DNA from: Variovorax sp. ZS18.2.2
GTDB taxonomy: Bacteria; Pseudomonadota; Gammaproteobacteria; Burkholderiales; Burkholderiaceae_C
Direction of reading: 5' to 3'
Assembly (NCBI RefSeq): GCF_024701975.1
Contig: NZ_JANLNM010000006.1
Span: forward strand, 1-64,000
Length of the DNA stretch: 64,000 nt
Part shown: one piece after another, positions 16,021 to 24,987 of the stretch
Numbering within the stretch: position 1 is the first letter of the stretch
Layout of the letters: each line of letters opens with the position of its first letter
Notes under the pieces: generated by a model
The model's database searches: none
What the model was told of the DNA's origin: nothing
Seen by the model: the letters and a program-made list of their open reading frames with translations, nothing else
Made by a program: the position numbers and the translations under genes

Positions 16021-17382
16021 TCAGGGCGATGACGTTGGCGACTGCTTCACTGCCGGCTTCGGCATCGCCGCCACATAGCGCGCATCGGTCAGGGTGCCGA
16101 GGAAGGCGCTGATCTCGTCGATCTCCTCGTCGGTCAGCGCCGGCGTCGTGCCGGGGCGCCGGTTCATCGGCGTGGAGTTGACGTTGATGTTGCCGCGGTG
16201 GGCCGCCGGCACGTCGTCGAAGGTCGGCTTGCCGTGGTACCACTTCGCCGGATCGGTCGAACGCGTGGCGTAGAACGCGACCGCCTCACGCAGCGTGGAG
16301 AACACACCGTTGTGCATGAAGCTCTGGCGCACCGCGACATTGCGCAGCCCCGGCGTGCGGAAGTAGCCGCACCACTGCCCGGGCTCCGGCCAGCGCAGTT
16401 GCGCGGCGGTGCGGCACAGGCCGTTGTCGAAGCGGCGCGGGTTGCGGTTGGCGGGCAACAGCGGGTTGCGCGGCACGGCGATCGCGTCGTAGCCGAAGTC
16501 GGTGAACAGCGAACGCTCGGGCCGGCTCGCTGTGTCTGACAAGGTGTGGCACGACATGCAATTGCCCTTGTCCGGGTTCTTGAAGAGCGCGAGGCCCCGC
16601 GTCTCCTGCGGGCCGAGCGGCGTGCGGTGGCGCAGGTACTCGTCGAAGCGCGAGCTGAAAGGCGCCATCTCGTCGCTTTGCAGGTACGCCTGCAGCGCCA
16701 GGCCGATGCCCTTCACCGCCTGCGCCGGATCGCGCAGCACCCGCGGCCCGAAGGCCAGCGACATCGCCGGCGCGAGGTCGGTGCCGCGGAGCTTCCGCAA
16801 GAGGCTTTGCGGCGACGGGTTGTTCATCTCGTCGGCGTCGAACAGCGGACCGCGCACCTGCTCGGCCAGCGTGTCGGCGCGCCCATCGGCGAAGAGGCCG
16901 CCGAAGGGCGAGGCGAAAGGCGCGTCGTCGTCCTGGTAGAAGTGCCGCCGCGGCACGTAGCGCACGTACAGCAGCGACGGCGCGGTGCGCGCGCTGAAGC
17001 GGCCCGCGCGGCTGCCCTGCGGCGTGCGCGGCCCGGCCAGCGAAGGCGCGTTCAGCGTCGAGGTGAAGGCGCGCAGCGGATCGTGGCAACTGGCGCACGA
17101 GGTGCCCTGCGGCTGCGACAGGCGCGTGTCGAAGAAGATGCGCTTGCCCAGCGCGGCCAGCGCCGGATCGGGCCTGAACGTGGCGGCGGTGGGGTCGATG
17201 CGCGCGGCGATCTTCGGCGTGGCGCCGATGCGGTCGATCACCACGCTCGGCGGGCCGCCGGGGTTGATGTCGGCCGTGCCGGAGGCGGCGCCCGCGCTGC
17301 CGCCCAGCCACCCGAGGCAGGCGGCCGCCAGCATGAGACCGCCGCCGAAGAGGCCTCGCCGACGCGCGGCGCTGCGCGTCAC
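16021..17382 (-). CDS. Periplasmic di-heme cytochrome c peroxidase/MauG-family protein
   Basis: A 453-residue protein with a signal peptide (hydrophobic core at about residues 11-34) and two c-type heme attachment motifs, CASCH at 96-100 and CMSCH at 275-279. The layout of two cytochrome c domains is that of the bacterial CcpA/MauG family, which reduces peroxide or oxidises a protein or small-molecule partner. It starts with GTG at 17382, overlapping the stop of the upstream phosphoesterase as GTGA, so the two are translationally coupled. An internal 93-aa region between the hemes is proline- and arginine-rich. Partner and substrate are unknown. Confidence 0.9.
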   Translation of the reverse strand: MTRSAARRRGLFGGGLMLAAACLGWLGGSAGAASGTADINPGGPPSVVIDRIGATPKIAARIDPTAATFRPDPALAALGKRIFFDTRLSQPQGTSCASCHDPLRAFTSTLNAPSLAGPRTPQGSRAGRFSARTAPSLLYVRYVPRRHFYQDDDAPFASPFGGLFADGRADTLAEQVRGPLFDADEMNNPSPQSLLRKLRGTDLAPAMSLAFGPRVLRDPAQAVKGIGLALQAYLQSDEMAPFSSRFDEYLRHRTPLGPQETRGLALFKNPDKGNCMSCHTLSDTASRPERSLFTDFGYDAIAVPRNPLLPANRNPRRFDNGLCRTAAQLRWPEPGQWCGYFRTPGLRNVAVRQSFMHNGVFSTLREAVAFYATRSTDPAKWYHGKPTFDDVPAAHRGNINVNSTPMNRRPGTTPALTDEEIDEISAFLGTLTDARYVAAMPKPAVKQSPTSSP

Positions 17383-18929
17383 GGCGTGAGGAACCCCGTC
17401 TTGTCGCAAGCCAGCGTCCTGCCAGTCTGTGCGCAGGTGGCGAGCAGCTTGCCGGCCACCGTGTAGGCCTTGAAGGTCCAGCCCACGCCGGGCGCCGCCT
17501 TGCGTTCCATCAGCATGAAGCCGAAGCTGCTGTGGTGCGTGATGCGGTCGACCGTCACGCCCGGCGCGGGCGTGGTGCCGGGCGGCAGCGGATCGGGCAG
17601 CGCCACGTCGAGGTTGTCGCCGCCGTTGCCCGTCACCAGCGTGGCGGGGTGGTCGGTGGCGAAGTTCAGCGCCTGGAAGTCGTGCACGTGGCCATGCAGC
17701 GCGATGTGCACGCCGCTCGGGTAGTAGGCCTTGGCGTTCAGGCTGGTCATCACCGATTGCAGCGCCGGGTTGCCCGACGCGGGTGTCGAGCCCGCGATCG
17801 GCGCGAACGCCAGGATCGGATGGTGGTTGGTGAACATCGTGGTCGTGATGCCGGGCTTGGCGGCCAGCGTGGCGACAGTCTGGAACTGCTTCTGGTAAGC
17901 GATGAACTGCGGATCGTCCGTCTTCAGCGCCGCCTTGCCGGCCTTGGCCGAGTCGAACACGATGATCTGCGAGCCGGTGCCCAGCGCGACCGCATACGGC
18001 TCGGCGTAGTTGCCGCTGCTGTCGTTGGCCGGGTCGTTGCACGAGCGCTTGTCGGCATACGGGCGCGGATCGAGAAAGCGGGCCCAGCCCTGGCCGCCGC
18101 GCGCGCATTCCTCATGGTTGCCGCGCACCAGGATCCACGGTGCCTTGGCCAGCAGCGGCGCGGCGGGCTTGAAGAAATCGGCCTGCCAGGTGTCCCAGCC
18201 GTAGCCCCACGGGCTGTCCTTGCAGCCGGCGATGTCGGTGGGGCAGGCGTTCTCGCGGTAGTGGTAGTCGCCGATGTGCAGCACCAGGTCGGGGTCGAAG
18301 CCCGCGCCGGTCGCGGCGAGCGGCGCGAACGGCCACACGGTGGCGTCGTTGCACGGCTGGTAGGCGTTGTCTGCCTTCTTCATGCGGCAGCCGGTGTCGG
18401 CCAGCACCAGCACGCGCTTCGGTTCGGCCTTGGGCAGCGGCAGCGTGCGGCTGCCGATGGCGGCCTGCTTCGCGTCGGCGGGCAGCATGGTCTCGCAGGC
18501 CGAGACGGGAAAGTCGGAGGGTTTGGAATCCGCCGGGTCGCTGGCGGTGGTGCGCAGCGGCATCGTGCCGGCGCCGATGCGCAGGATCATGCGCACCGGA
18601 TGGCCGTCCACCGTGATCTGTGGGCACACGGCGTTGGCGTCGGCCGTCGTGGCGGATTCGGTGGCCTTGTAGCTGGTGATGGCGCGCGCGATCGCCTGGT
18701 TGCCGTCGCCGATCTCGACCCAGGTGGCCTGCAGGTTGGCATCGGCGGTGGCGGCATCGGCCTGCGGCGCCGGCGCGGATGCCGGCGGCGGGGGAAGAAT
18801 GATCGGCGCGCCGCCGCTGCTGCCGCCGTTGCAGCCCTGCTGCAGGGCGGCGGTACAAGCCAGTGCGACCAGCCACGGCAGGCCGGACAGGGCTCGCGAC
18901 AAAGGGGCCATCGGGGGCATCGCGTGCAT
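17379..18929 (-). CDS. Exported metallophosphoesterase
   Basis: A 516-residue calcineurin-like phosphohydrolase. The N-terminus is hydrophobic and ends QGC at residue 33, a weak lipobox, so it is exported and perhaps lipid-anchored. Metal motifs are GDYHYR, GNHEE, HHPI and GHVHDF. The roughly 170-residue N-terminal part before the catalytic domain is unassigned and may be an accessory domain as in purple-acid-phosphatase-like enzymes. GAGGGA precedes the ATG at 18929. It is coupled by a four-base overlap to the di-heme peroxidase gene, an unusual pairing. Substrate unknown. Confidence 0.88.
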   Translation of the reverse strand: MHAMPPMAPLSRALSGLPWLVALACTAALQQGCNGGSSGGAPIILPPPPASAPAPQADAATADANLQATWVEIGDGNQAIARAITSYKATESATTADANAVCPQITVDGHPVRMILRIGAGTMPLRTTASDPADSKPSDFPVSACETMLPADAKQAAIGSRTLPLPKAEPKRVLVLADTGCRMKKADNAYQPCNDATVWPFAPLAATGAGFDPDLVLHIGDYHYRENACPTDIAGCKDSPWGYGWDTWQADFFKPAAPLLAKAPWILVRGNHEECARGGQGWARFLDPRPYADKRSCNDPANDSSGNYAEPYAVALGTGSQIIVFDSAKAGKAALKTDDPQFIAYQKQFQTVATLAAKPGITTTMFTNHHPILAFAPIAGSTPASGNPALQSVMTSLNAKAYYPSGVHIALHGHVHDFQALNFATDHPATLVTGNGGDNLDVALPDPLPPGTTPAPGVTVDRITHHSSFGFMLMERKAAPGVGWTFKAYTVAGKLLATCAQTGRTLACDKTGFLTP

Positions 18930-18999
18930 CTGGAATCCCTCTCTGATTGTTGTGGCGTGGGACGCCGCAATCTAGAGGGGCAATGTGCAAGCCGTATGA

Positions 19000-19011
19000 C
19001 GCCATATGGCG
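19000..19011. promoter_or_regulatory. Perfect 12-bp palindrome CGCCATATGGCG
   Basis: It lies 71-82 bases upstream of the phosphoesterase start and 42 bases past the stop of the PLD gene on the same strand. Placement upstream of a two-gene operon suggests an operator, but nothing else identifies the regulator. Confidence 0.3.
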
Positions 19012-19052
19012 CGGCCGCGGGGCACGCACGCGAAGGAGCGCGCGAAAAACGG

Positions 19053-20630
19053 CTACAGCAGCTCTTCGCCCACGATGGGCAGCAGCAGCCAGTTCTTGAA
19101 GCGCAGCCAGAGGAATTCGCCGGGCTCGTCTTCATGGACGATGTCGCCGCCGGCATCGTCGTATTCGAGCCACTGCACGCGCCGGCCGTTCGGGCCGAGG
19201 CGCAGCCGGTAGCCGAGGTTCACGCGCTCGCCCGACATGAGCAGGTTGTAGTCGCGCACCAGCTCCGGGCTGTCGATGACGAGGCCGACCTCGGTGTTGA
19301 CCGCCGCCGAGCGGTGGTCGAGGTTCATCGAGCCGACGAAGAAGCGCTCGTTGTCGACGATCGCGAGCTTGGCGTGCAGCCGGCTGATCGACTTGCCGAA
19401 ATCGCCGAAGCGGCCCGAGCGCCCGGTGAGCGTGGGCGCAATCTCGAAAATGGTCACGCCGATCTTCAGCATGTCGGCGCGGTAGCGCTCGTAGCCCGCA
19501 TAGGCCAGCGGCTCGTCGGTCGCGCCCAGCGAGTTGGTCACGACCGTGATGCGTCCGCCCTTGGCGATGCAGGCGCGCATCTCCTCCATGCCCTTGGGCC
19601 CCGGAATGAAATACGGCGAGGCGATCGTGACTTCGCGGCGCGCCGCATTGATCACGCTCAGCGCGCCTTCGGTCACGCTGCCCAGGTAGGCATCGTCGGC
19701 CTTGCGCGTGATCTTCTCGGGGTCGTCGATGAACAGCGTGCCCAGCGCCCAGTAGCGGTCGATCTTGCCGGTGATGAGCTGCTCGCCGACGGGCGACTTG
19801 TCCAGCACGTCGCGCGGGCGGATCGGCACGTCGGGCACGGCCGTGCGCACGATCTCGTCGAAGCGGCGCTGCGCGGCCTCGGGCGTCGTGCGCAGCGGCG
19901 CGATGCGCTCGATCGGCCAGGCGTGCGAGCTGTTCCAGTAGCGGTCGAACCCCTCGGACATCTGCCGCACGACCGGGCCGCTGGAGATCACGTCCATGTC
20001 GATGAAGTTCGCGGCCGTGCTGCGCATGAAGTACTCGTTGCCGATGTTGCGTCCACCCGAGACCGCGAAGCTGTTGTCCGCGATCAGCATCTTGTTGTGC
20101 ATGCGGTGGTTGATGCGGCCGAAATCGGTGAGGGAAAACAGGAGCCGCGTGGTCAGCGAGTTCGCGCGCGACGGCAGCGGATTGAAGAGCCGCACCTCCA
20201 CGTTCGGAAAGGCCGAGAACGAACCGAACACCTCGTCCTCGCCGGCCGTGTAGAGGTCGTCCACAAGCAGGCGCACCCGCACGCCGCGCGCCGCGGCCTC
20301 GCGCAGCTCCTTCAGGAACAGAAGGCCCACGTCGTCCTTCTGGATCAGGTAGTACTGGACGTCGAGCGATTTCTCGGCGTGGCGCGCGAGCGAGATGCGC
20401 GCATCGAATGCGAACGCCGCCTCGGGCAGCAGCCGGAAGCCCGAGAGCGCGCTGGAGTCGCCCGGCACGTCCTTGGCCGCGAGCTGCCCGAGTTCGGTCT
20501 GCGCCACGTCGGTGAAGGCCATGACCGGCGCCCGCGGTTCCAGCGGCGGTAGGCTGACGCAACCGGTCAGCCAAGCGACCGCAAACACCCCCAGGAGGGC
20601 GGTGAAACTGCGGACGAGGGAGGCGCGCAT
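19053..20630 (-). CDS. Phospholipase D-family lipoprotein
   Basis: A 525-residue protein with a lipoprotein signal peptide ending LTGC (Cys24). It has two HKD active-site motifs, HNKMLIADNS in the first half and HAKLAIVDN followed by GSMNLDHRS in the second. This is the arrangement of cardiolipin synthase C-like and related PLD enzymes, acting on phospholipid at the membrane. The start at 20630 gives a normal lipoprotein signal; an in-frame start eight codons upstream does not improve it. It is divergent from the SpmA/SpmB fusion gene. It precedes the phosphoesterase by 123 bases but probably forms its own unit. Confidence 0.9.
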   Translation of the reverse strand: MRASLVRSFTALLGVFAVAWLTGCVSLPPLEPRAPVMAFTDVAQTELGQLAAKDVPGDSSALSGFRLLPEAAFAFDARISLARHAEKSLDVQYYLIQKDDVGLLFLKELREAAARGVRVRLLVDDLYTAGEDEVFGSFSAFPNVEVRLFNPLPSRANSLTTRLLFSLTDFGRINHRMHNKMLIADNSFAVSGGRNIGNEYFMRSTAANFIDMDVISSGPVVRQMSEGFDRYWNSSHAWPIERIAPLRTTPEAAQRRFDEIVRTAVPDVPIRPRDVLDKSPVGEQLITGKIDRYWALGTLFIDDPEKITRKADDAYLGSVTEGALSVINAARREVTIASPYFIPGPKGMEEMRACIAKGGRITVVTNSLGATDEPLAYAGYERYRADMLKIGVTIFEIAPTLTGRSGRFGDFGKSISRLHAKLAIVDNERFFVGSMNLDHRSAAVNTEVGLVIDSPELVRDYNLLMSGERVNLGYRLRLGPNGRRVQWLEYDDAGGDIVHEDEPGEFLWLRFKNWLLLPIVGEELL

Positions 20631-20699
20631 GGGCCGAACTGTAGCGCGGGGCACGCATGCGCGTGCGCCCTATGATCGCGCCGACAAAAGGAAAAAAGC

Positions 20700-21929
20700 G
20701 TGCTCAACGGCTTGTGGCTGGGTTTCTTCGGGATGGCGGCGCTCGCGGCGCTGGTGCGGTGGCTCGTCGGCGGCGATCCGACCGTGTTCGCGGCGCTGGT
20801 CGAGAGCCTGTTCGCGATGGCGCGGCTCGCGGTCGAGGTGATGGTGCTGCTGTTCGGCACGCTCACGCTGTGGCTCGGGTTCCTGCGCATCGCCGAGGCG
20901 GCGGGGCTGGTCGGCTGGCTCGCGCGGCTGCTCGGCCCGCTGTTCCGGCGGCTCATGCCGGGCGTGCCCGCGGGGCATCCGGCGCTCGGGCTGATCACGA
21001 TGAATTTCGCGGCCAATGCGCTGGGCCTCGACAACGCCGCCACGCCGATCGGCCTCAAGGCGATGCGCGAACTGCAGCGGCTGAACCCCGACCCGGTCAC
21101 CGCCACCAACGCGCAGATTCTTTTCCTTGTACTTAATGCCTCGTCGCTGACGCTGCTGCCGGTCACCATCTTCATGTACCGCGCGCAGCAGGGCGCGCCC
21201 GATCCGACGATGGTGTTCCTGCCGATCCTCCTGGCCACGAGCGCATCGACGCTGGTCGGACTGCTCACGGTGGCCATCGCGCAGCGCCTGCGGCTGTGGG
21301 ACCCGGTGGTGCTGGCCTACCTGATCCCGGGCGCGCTGGTGCTCGGCGGCTTCATGGCGTTGCTGGGCACGCTGTCGGCGGCGGCGATCGCCTCGCTCTC
21401 GTCGCTGATGGGCAACCTCGCGCTCTTCGGCGTGATCATCGTGTTCCTGGCGGCCGGCGCGATCCGGCGCATCAAGGTCTACGAATGCTTCATCGAAGGC
21501 GCGAAGGAAGGCTTCGACATCGCGAAGAACCTGCTGCCCTACCTCGTCGCCATGCTCTGCGCGGTCGGCGTGCTGCGGGCCTCGGGGGCGCTCGACTTCA
21601 TCCTCGGCGGCCTGCGCTGGCTGGTGACCGCGGGCGGCTGGGATTCGCGCTTCGTCGACGCCATGCCCACCGCGCTGGTCAAGCCCTTCTCGGGCAGCGC
21701 GGCGCGCGCGATGCTGATCGAGACCATGAAGAGCCAGGGCGTCGACAGCTTCCCCGCACTGGTGGCGGCCACCATCCAGGGCAGCACCGAGACCACCTTC
21801 TATGTGCTGGCCGTCTACTTCGGCGCGGTCGGCATCCAGCGCACGCGGCACACGGTGTCGTGCGCGCTGCTGGCCGAGCTGGCGGGCGTGGTCGCGGCGA
21901 TTGCGGTGTGCTACTGGTTCTTCGGCTAG
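20700..21929 (+). CDS. Fused SpmA/SpmB-type nucleoside-recognition membrane protein
   Basis: A 409-residue membrane protein with two related gate-domain halves. The N-terminal half (about 1-200) resembles spore maturation protein A, with MNFAANALGLDNAATPIGLK. The C-terminal half resembles SpmB, with KEGFDIAKNLLPYL and IQGSTETTFYVLAVYFG. It begins with GTG at 20700 after AAGGA. In sporulators these are two adjacent genes; the fused form is found in many non-sporulating Proteobacteria. Its transport or structural role there is not established. Confidence 0.88.
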   Translation: MLNGLWLGFFGMAALAALVRWLVGGDPTVFAALVESLFAMARLAVEVMVLLFGTLTLWLGFLRIAEAAGLVGWLARLLGPLFRRLMPGVPAGHPALGLITMNFAANALGLDNAATPIGLKAMRELQRLNPDPVTATNAQILFLVLNASSLTLLPVTIFMYRAQQGAPDPTMVFLPILLATSASTLVGLLTVAIAQRLRLWDPVVLAYLIPGALVLGGFMALLGTLSAAAIASLSSLMGNLALFGVIIVFLAAGAIRRIKVYECFIEGAKEGFDIAKNLLPYLVAMLCAVGVLRASGALDFILGGLRWLVTAGGWDSRFVDAMPTALVKPFSGSAARAMLIETMKSQGVDSFPALVAATIQGSTETTFYVLAVYFGAVGIQRTRHTVSCALLAELAGVVAAIAVCYWFFG

Positions 21930-21936
21930 GCCTGCT

Positions 21937-23919
21937 TCACTTCCGCGGTTCGACCACGGGGAACATCGGCTCGAAGGTATCGAGCATCGACATCAACTCC
22001 CCGAGCTTCGCGCGGTTGCCCTCGATCTTCACCTTGCCCGTCAGCACCGCCGCGGGAAAGCTCGTTTCCTTCAGCGTGATCGCATCGAGCGTGGCGCGGC
22101 TCAGCGTCACCGTGGCGTCGGCCCCGGGCTGCTGGCCGGCGATGTGGGTGAGCGCCGAGTTCTCCAGCGTCAGCACGAACTGCTGGTTCGAATCGGTGAA
22201 GTTCCAGTTGATGACCATCGTCTTGCCCTCGGCCTTGGCCGCGTCGAGCCGCACACCGAGGAAGTCGAAGAAGAGTTCGTTGCTCACCGCCTTGAGCGTG
22301 TCGGCGTTCGAACTGCTGCCGCCCGGGATCTTCGGCACGCCGCCCCGCAGTTCCATCGCCCCCACCAGGTAGGCGCTGCGCCAGGTGCCGGCCTCCGACT
22401 GGTAGCCGAGCTGCTCGAGCGCATCGGCGCCGAGTTCGCGCGCCGCGCGGTTCGTGGGATCGGCGTAGACGACCTGGCTCATCGCGCTCGCCACCCAGCG
22501 GTACTCGCCCTTCCGGAAATCGTCTCGCGCGCGTGCGACCACCGCGTCGGCGCCGCCCATGTACTGCACCGTCTTCTTCGCGTAGTCCACCGGCGGCAGC
22601 GGGTTCAGGTTGGCGGGGTTCGCGTCGTACCAGCCCAGGTACTTCTGGTAGACCGCCTTGGCGTTGTGCCGCAGCGTGCCGTAGTAGCCGCGCGTCGACC
22701 ATTCCTGCTCCAGGCTCGCGGGCATGCGCAGCGTCTCGGCGATGTCGGCCGCGGTGTAGCCCTGGTTCAGCAGCCGCAGCGACTGGTCGTTGATGAACTT
22801 GTACATGTCGCGCTGCTTCTTCAGCAGGTCGGCGATGCGCCCCTGCCCCGTAGTCGGCCAGTGGTGCTGGGCGATCAGCACGTCGGTCTTGCCGGCAAAG
22901 GCCACGCGCGCCTGGTCGATGTACTTCGCCCACAGATTGCCGTCGCGCACCTCGGCGCCACGGATCGTGTAGAGGTTGTGCATGGTGTGCGTCACGTCCT
23001 CGGCCATGTTGAGCACGCGGAACTGTGGCAGGTACATGAGCATTTCCGACGGTGCCTCGGAGCCCGGCACCAGCTGGAACACGAACTGCACGCCGTCGAT
23101 GGTGCGCTCCTCGGTCGCCTTGTCGACGGTCGAGGTCGGTGCGATCAGCGTGATGGTGCCGCGCGCGAGCGCCTTGCCCAGGCCGGTGTCGACCTGCCCG
23201 CGCGCGCCCGGCGGCAGCAGCGAGCCGAACTGGTACTGCGAGCGCCGGCTCATCGCGTTGCCCGCGAGGATGTTCTCGGCCACCGCGGTTTCCATGAAGC
23301 CCGACGGCGCGATCACTTGCACCTTGCCCGCGGCGACATCGGCTTCGTCGACCACGCCCTTCACGCCGCCGAAGTGGTCGGCATGGCCGTGCGTGTAGAT
23401 CACCGTGCCGACCGGCTTCTTCGGGCGGTGCAGGTAGTACAGCGCCAGTGCGGCGCGCGCCGTCTCGGCGGTGAGCAGCGGGTCGATGACGATCAGCGAG
23501 GTGTCGCCTTCGACGATGGTCATGTTCGCGATATCGAAGCCGCGCACCTGGTAGACGCGGTCGGTCACCTGGAAGAGGCCGTGGATCGCATTGAGCTGCG
23601 CCTGCCGCCACAGGCTCGGGTTGACGGTGTCGGCGGGCTCGTTCGCCTTCAGGAACTCGTAGGGCTTCATGCTCCAGACCGGGCGCGGGCCGGTGCCGGG
23701 CACCAGCGCATCGGGCACCGTGCCGATGAGGCCGCGCATCGCGTCCTCGAAGTCCTGCCGGTTGGCGAAGGGCAGCGTCTTCGCCATGTCGGCGTTGGCT
23801 TTGAGCGTGGCGACCTCGGGCGGCTTGGGCGCGATCTGCGCGAAGGCTTGTGCGCTGCCGAACGTGCAGGCCAATGCGACCAGGGCCACGGAGAAGGAGA
23901 GGGAGGAGGAAGAGGTCAT
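21937..23919 (-). CDS. Alkyl sulfatase, SdsA1/YjcS type
   Basis: A 660-residue secreted enzyme. A signal peptide spans about residues 1-28 (ending AFAQ). The catalytic metallo-beta-lactamase domain carries THGHADHFGG for zinc. It is followed by the helical dimerisation domain and a C-terminal SCP2-like lipid-binding domain, matching the full length of SdsA1 enzymes, which cleave primary alkyl sulfates such as dodecyl sulfate. The start at 23919 gives the clean signal peptide; an upstream ATG adds 11 charged residues. The divergent LysR gene at 24026 is the likely regulator. Confidence 0.93.
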   Translation of the reverse strand: MTSSSSLSFSVALVALACTFGSAQAFAQIAPKPPEVATLKANADMAKTLPFANRQDFEDAMRGLIGTVPDALVPGTGPRPVWSMKPYEFLKANEPADTVNPSLWRQAQLNAIHGLFQVTDRVYQVRGFDIANMTIVEGDTSLIVIDPLLTAETARAALALYYLHRPKKPVGTVIYTHGHADHFGGVKGVVDEADVAAGKVQVIAPSGFMETAVAENILAGNAMSRRSQYQFGSLLPPGARGQVDTGLGKALARGTITLIAPTSTVDKATEERTIDGVQFVFQLVPGSEAPSEMLMYLPQFRVLNMAEDVTHTMHNLYTIRGAEVRDGNLWAKYIDQARVAFAGKTDVLIAQHHWPTTGQGRIADLLKKQRDMYKFINDQSLRLLNQGYTAADIAETLRMPASLEQEWSTRGYYGTLRHNAKAVYQKYLGWYDANPANLNPLPPVDYAKKTVQYMGGADAVVARARDDFRKGEYRWVASAMSQVVYADPTNRAARELGADALEQLGYQSEAGTWRSAYLVGAMELRGGVPKIPGGSSSNADTLKAVSNELFFDFLGVRLDAAKAEGKTMVINWNFTDSNQQFVLTLENSALTHIAGQQPGADATVTLSRATLDAITLKETSFPAAVLTGKVKIEGNRAKLGELMSMLDTFEPMFPVVEPRK

Positions 23920-23977
23920 CGGTGTCTCTTTGTCTTTGGTGGGCAGGAACAACGCGCGATTTTCCGAACCACCCGAA

Positions 23978-23991
23978 GCATTGGCAAATGC
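23978..23991. promoter_or_regulatory. Inverted repeat GCATT-GGCA-AATGC, candidate LysR box
   Basis: A perfect 5-bp dyad in the 106-bp gap between the alkylsulfatase and the divergent LysR gene. The 8-mer GCAAAATG is also repeated at the LysR start. Position and geometry suit a LysR site controlling both genes. Confidence 0.4.
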
Positions 23992-24025
23992 AAAATGTGC
24001 TGGTCCTTTTTACGGGAAACGCAAA

Positions 24026-24946
24026 ATGCAGCTGCGCCAGCTCCAGCACCTCGTCGCACTCGCCGAGCAAGGCAGCTTCGGCCGCGCCGCACAGGCCGTG
24101 CACCTGTCGCAGCCCGCGTTCTCGCGCAGCATCGACACGCTCGAAGACAACCTGCAGGCCCGCCTGGTCGACCGGGCCTACGGCACCGTGCGCTTCACGC
24201 AGGCCGGCGAACTGGTGCTCGCCCGCGCCCGCGAGCTCATCGCGGATGCGCAGCAGATCCAGCGCGACGTGCTGCAGCTCGAGGGCCTGGCCATCGGCAG
24301 CCTTGCCGTGGGGCTCGGCCCCTTCGCTGCCAGCACGCTCGGGCGCATGGCGCTGTCGCTGATGGCGCAGCGCCACCCGCAGTTGCTCATGCGCATGGAG
24401 GTGGCCGATACCGTCACGCTCAGCGAGCGCCTGCACCGGCGGCAGCTGGACCTGTTCATCGCCGACACCCGCGACCTGAAGAAACAACCCGGCCTGAAGC
24501 TCGCGCGCCTGCCCGACCTGCCGGTGTCGTTCTTCGTGCAGCCGAAGCACCCGCTGCGCCGGCTGAAGCAGGTGACGCTGGAGAAGGCCATGGCCTATCC
24601 CCTGGCCGGCCCGAACCTGCCGGCCGAAGTGGCGGCGTATTTCGAGCGCCATGTCCAGCGCGATGGCCGCGACGACCGCGGCGTGTTCAACGTCACCTGC
24701 GACGACGCAGGCACCCTGCGCCACCTTGCCCTCACCGCCAACGCGGTGATCCTCGCCCCGCATGCACCCGCCCTGAACACCGACACCGACGCCCTCGTGC
24801 CCCTGCCGATCGCCGGCTTCGCGGGCATGCAGACGCACTACAGCCTGGTGACACTCGCGGGTCGCACGCCCTCGGCCGCCGCAGCCGTCTATACCCGCCT
24901 CGTGACAGAGTTGATGGCGCCGCTCAAGCGGCCTGCCGGTCGCTGA
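24026..24946 (+). CDS. LysR-family transcriptional regulator
   Basis: A 306-residue LysR protein. The HTH is at residues 15-45 (FGRAAQAVHLSQPAFSRSID), followed by the effector domain. The start at 24026 places the wHTH at the canonical position 1-65; the open frame extends far upstream but in unrelated sequence. It is divergent from the alkylsulfatase, as is common for sulfonate and sulfate-ester genes. A flavin reductase follows 41 bases downstream on the same strand. Confidence 0.93.
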   Translation: MQLRQLQHLVALAEQGSFGRAAQAVHLSQPAFSRSIDTLEDNLQARLVDRAYGTVRFTQAGELVLARARELIADAQQIQRDVLQLEGLAIGSLAVGLGPFAASTLGRMALSLMAQRHPQLLMRMEVADTVTLSERLHRRQLDLFIADTRDLKKQPGLKLARLPDLPVSFFVQPKHPLRRLKQVTLEKAMAYPLAGPNLPAEVAAYFERHVQRDGRDDRGVFNVTCDDAGTLRHLALTANAVILAPHAPALNTDTDALVPLPIAGFAGMQTHYSLVTLAGRTPSAAAAVYTRLVTELMAPLKRPAGR

Positions 24947-24987
24947 GCCAAAATGGTCGTCCTGCCGACCACCGCCCAGCCTCTTTC

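Noticed and set aside
16021-18108. A single 695-residue fusion of phosphoesterase and peroxidase frames
   Set aside because: The first 240 residues are out of frame with the real phosphoesterase and lack its motifs. The real peroxidase starts at the GTG overlapping the phosphoesterase stop.
17532-20552. 1006-residue plus-strand frame antisense to the phosphoesterase and PLD genes
   Set aside because: It mirrors real genes on the other strand; its sequence is rich in H, R, G, Q and V with no domain. GC-rich third positions generate such frames throughout the window (also 21802-25497, 21926-24838, 30603-33620 and 46606-49179).
20651-20666. GCACGC-ATGC-GCGTGC dyad in the PLD-SpmAB gap
   Set aside because: Perfect but made entirely of GC-rich hexamers common in this background. 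Nothing else supports a regulatory role.
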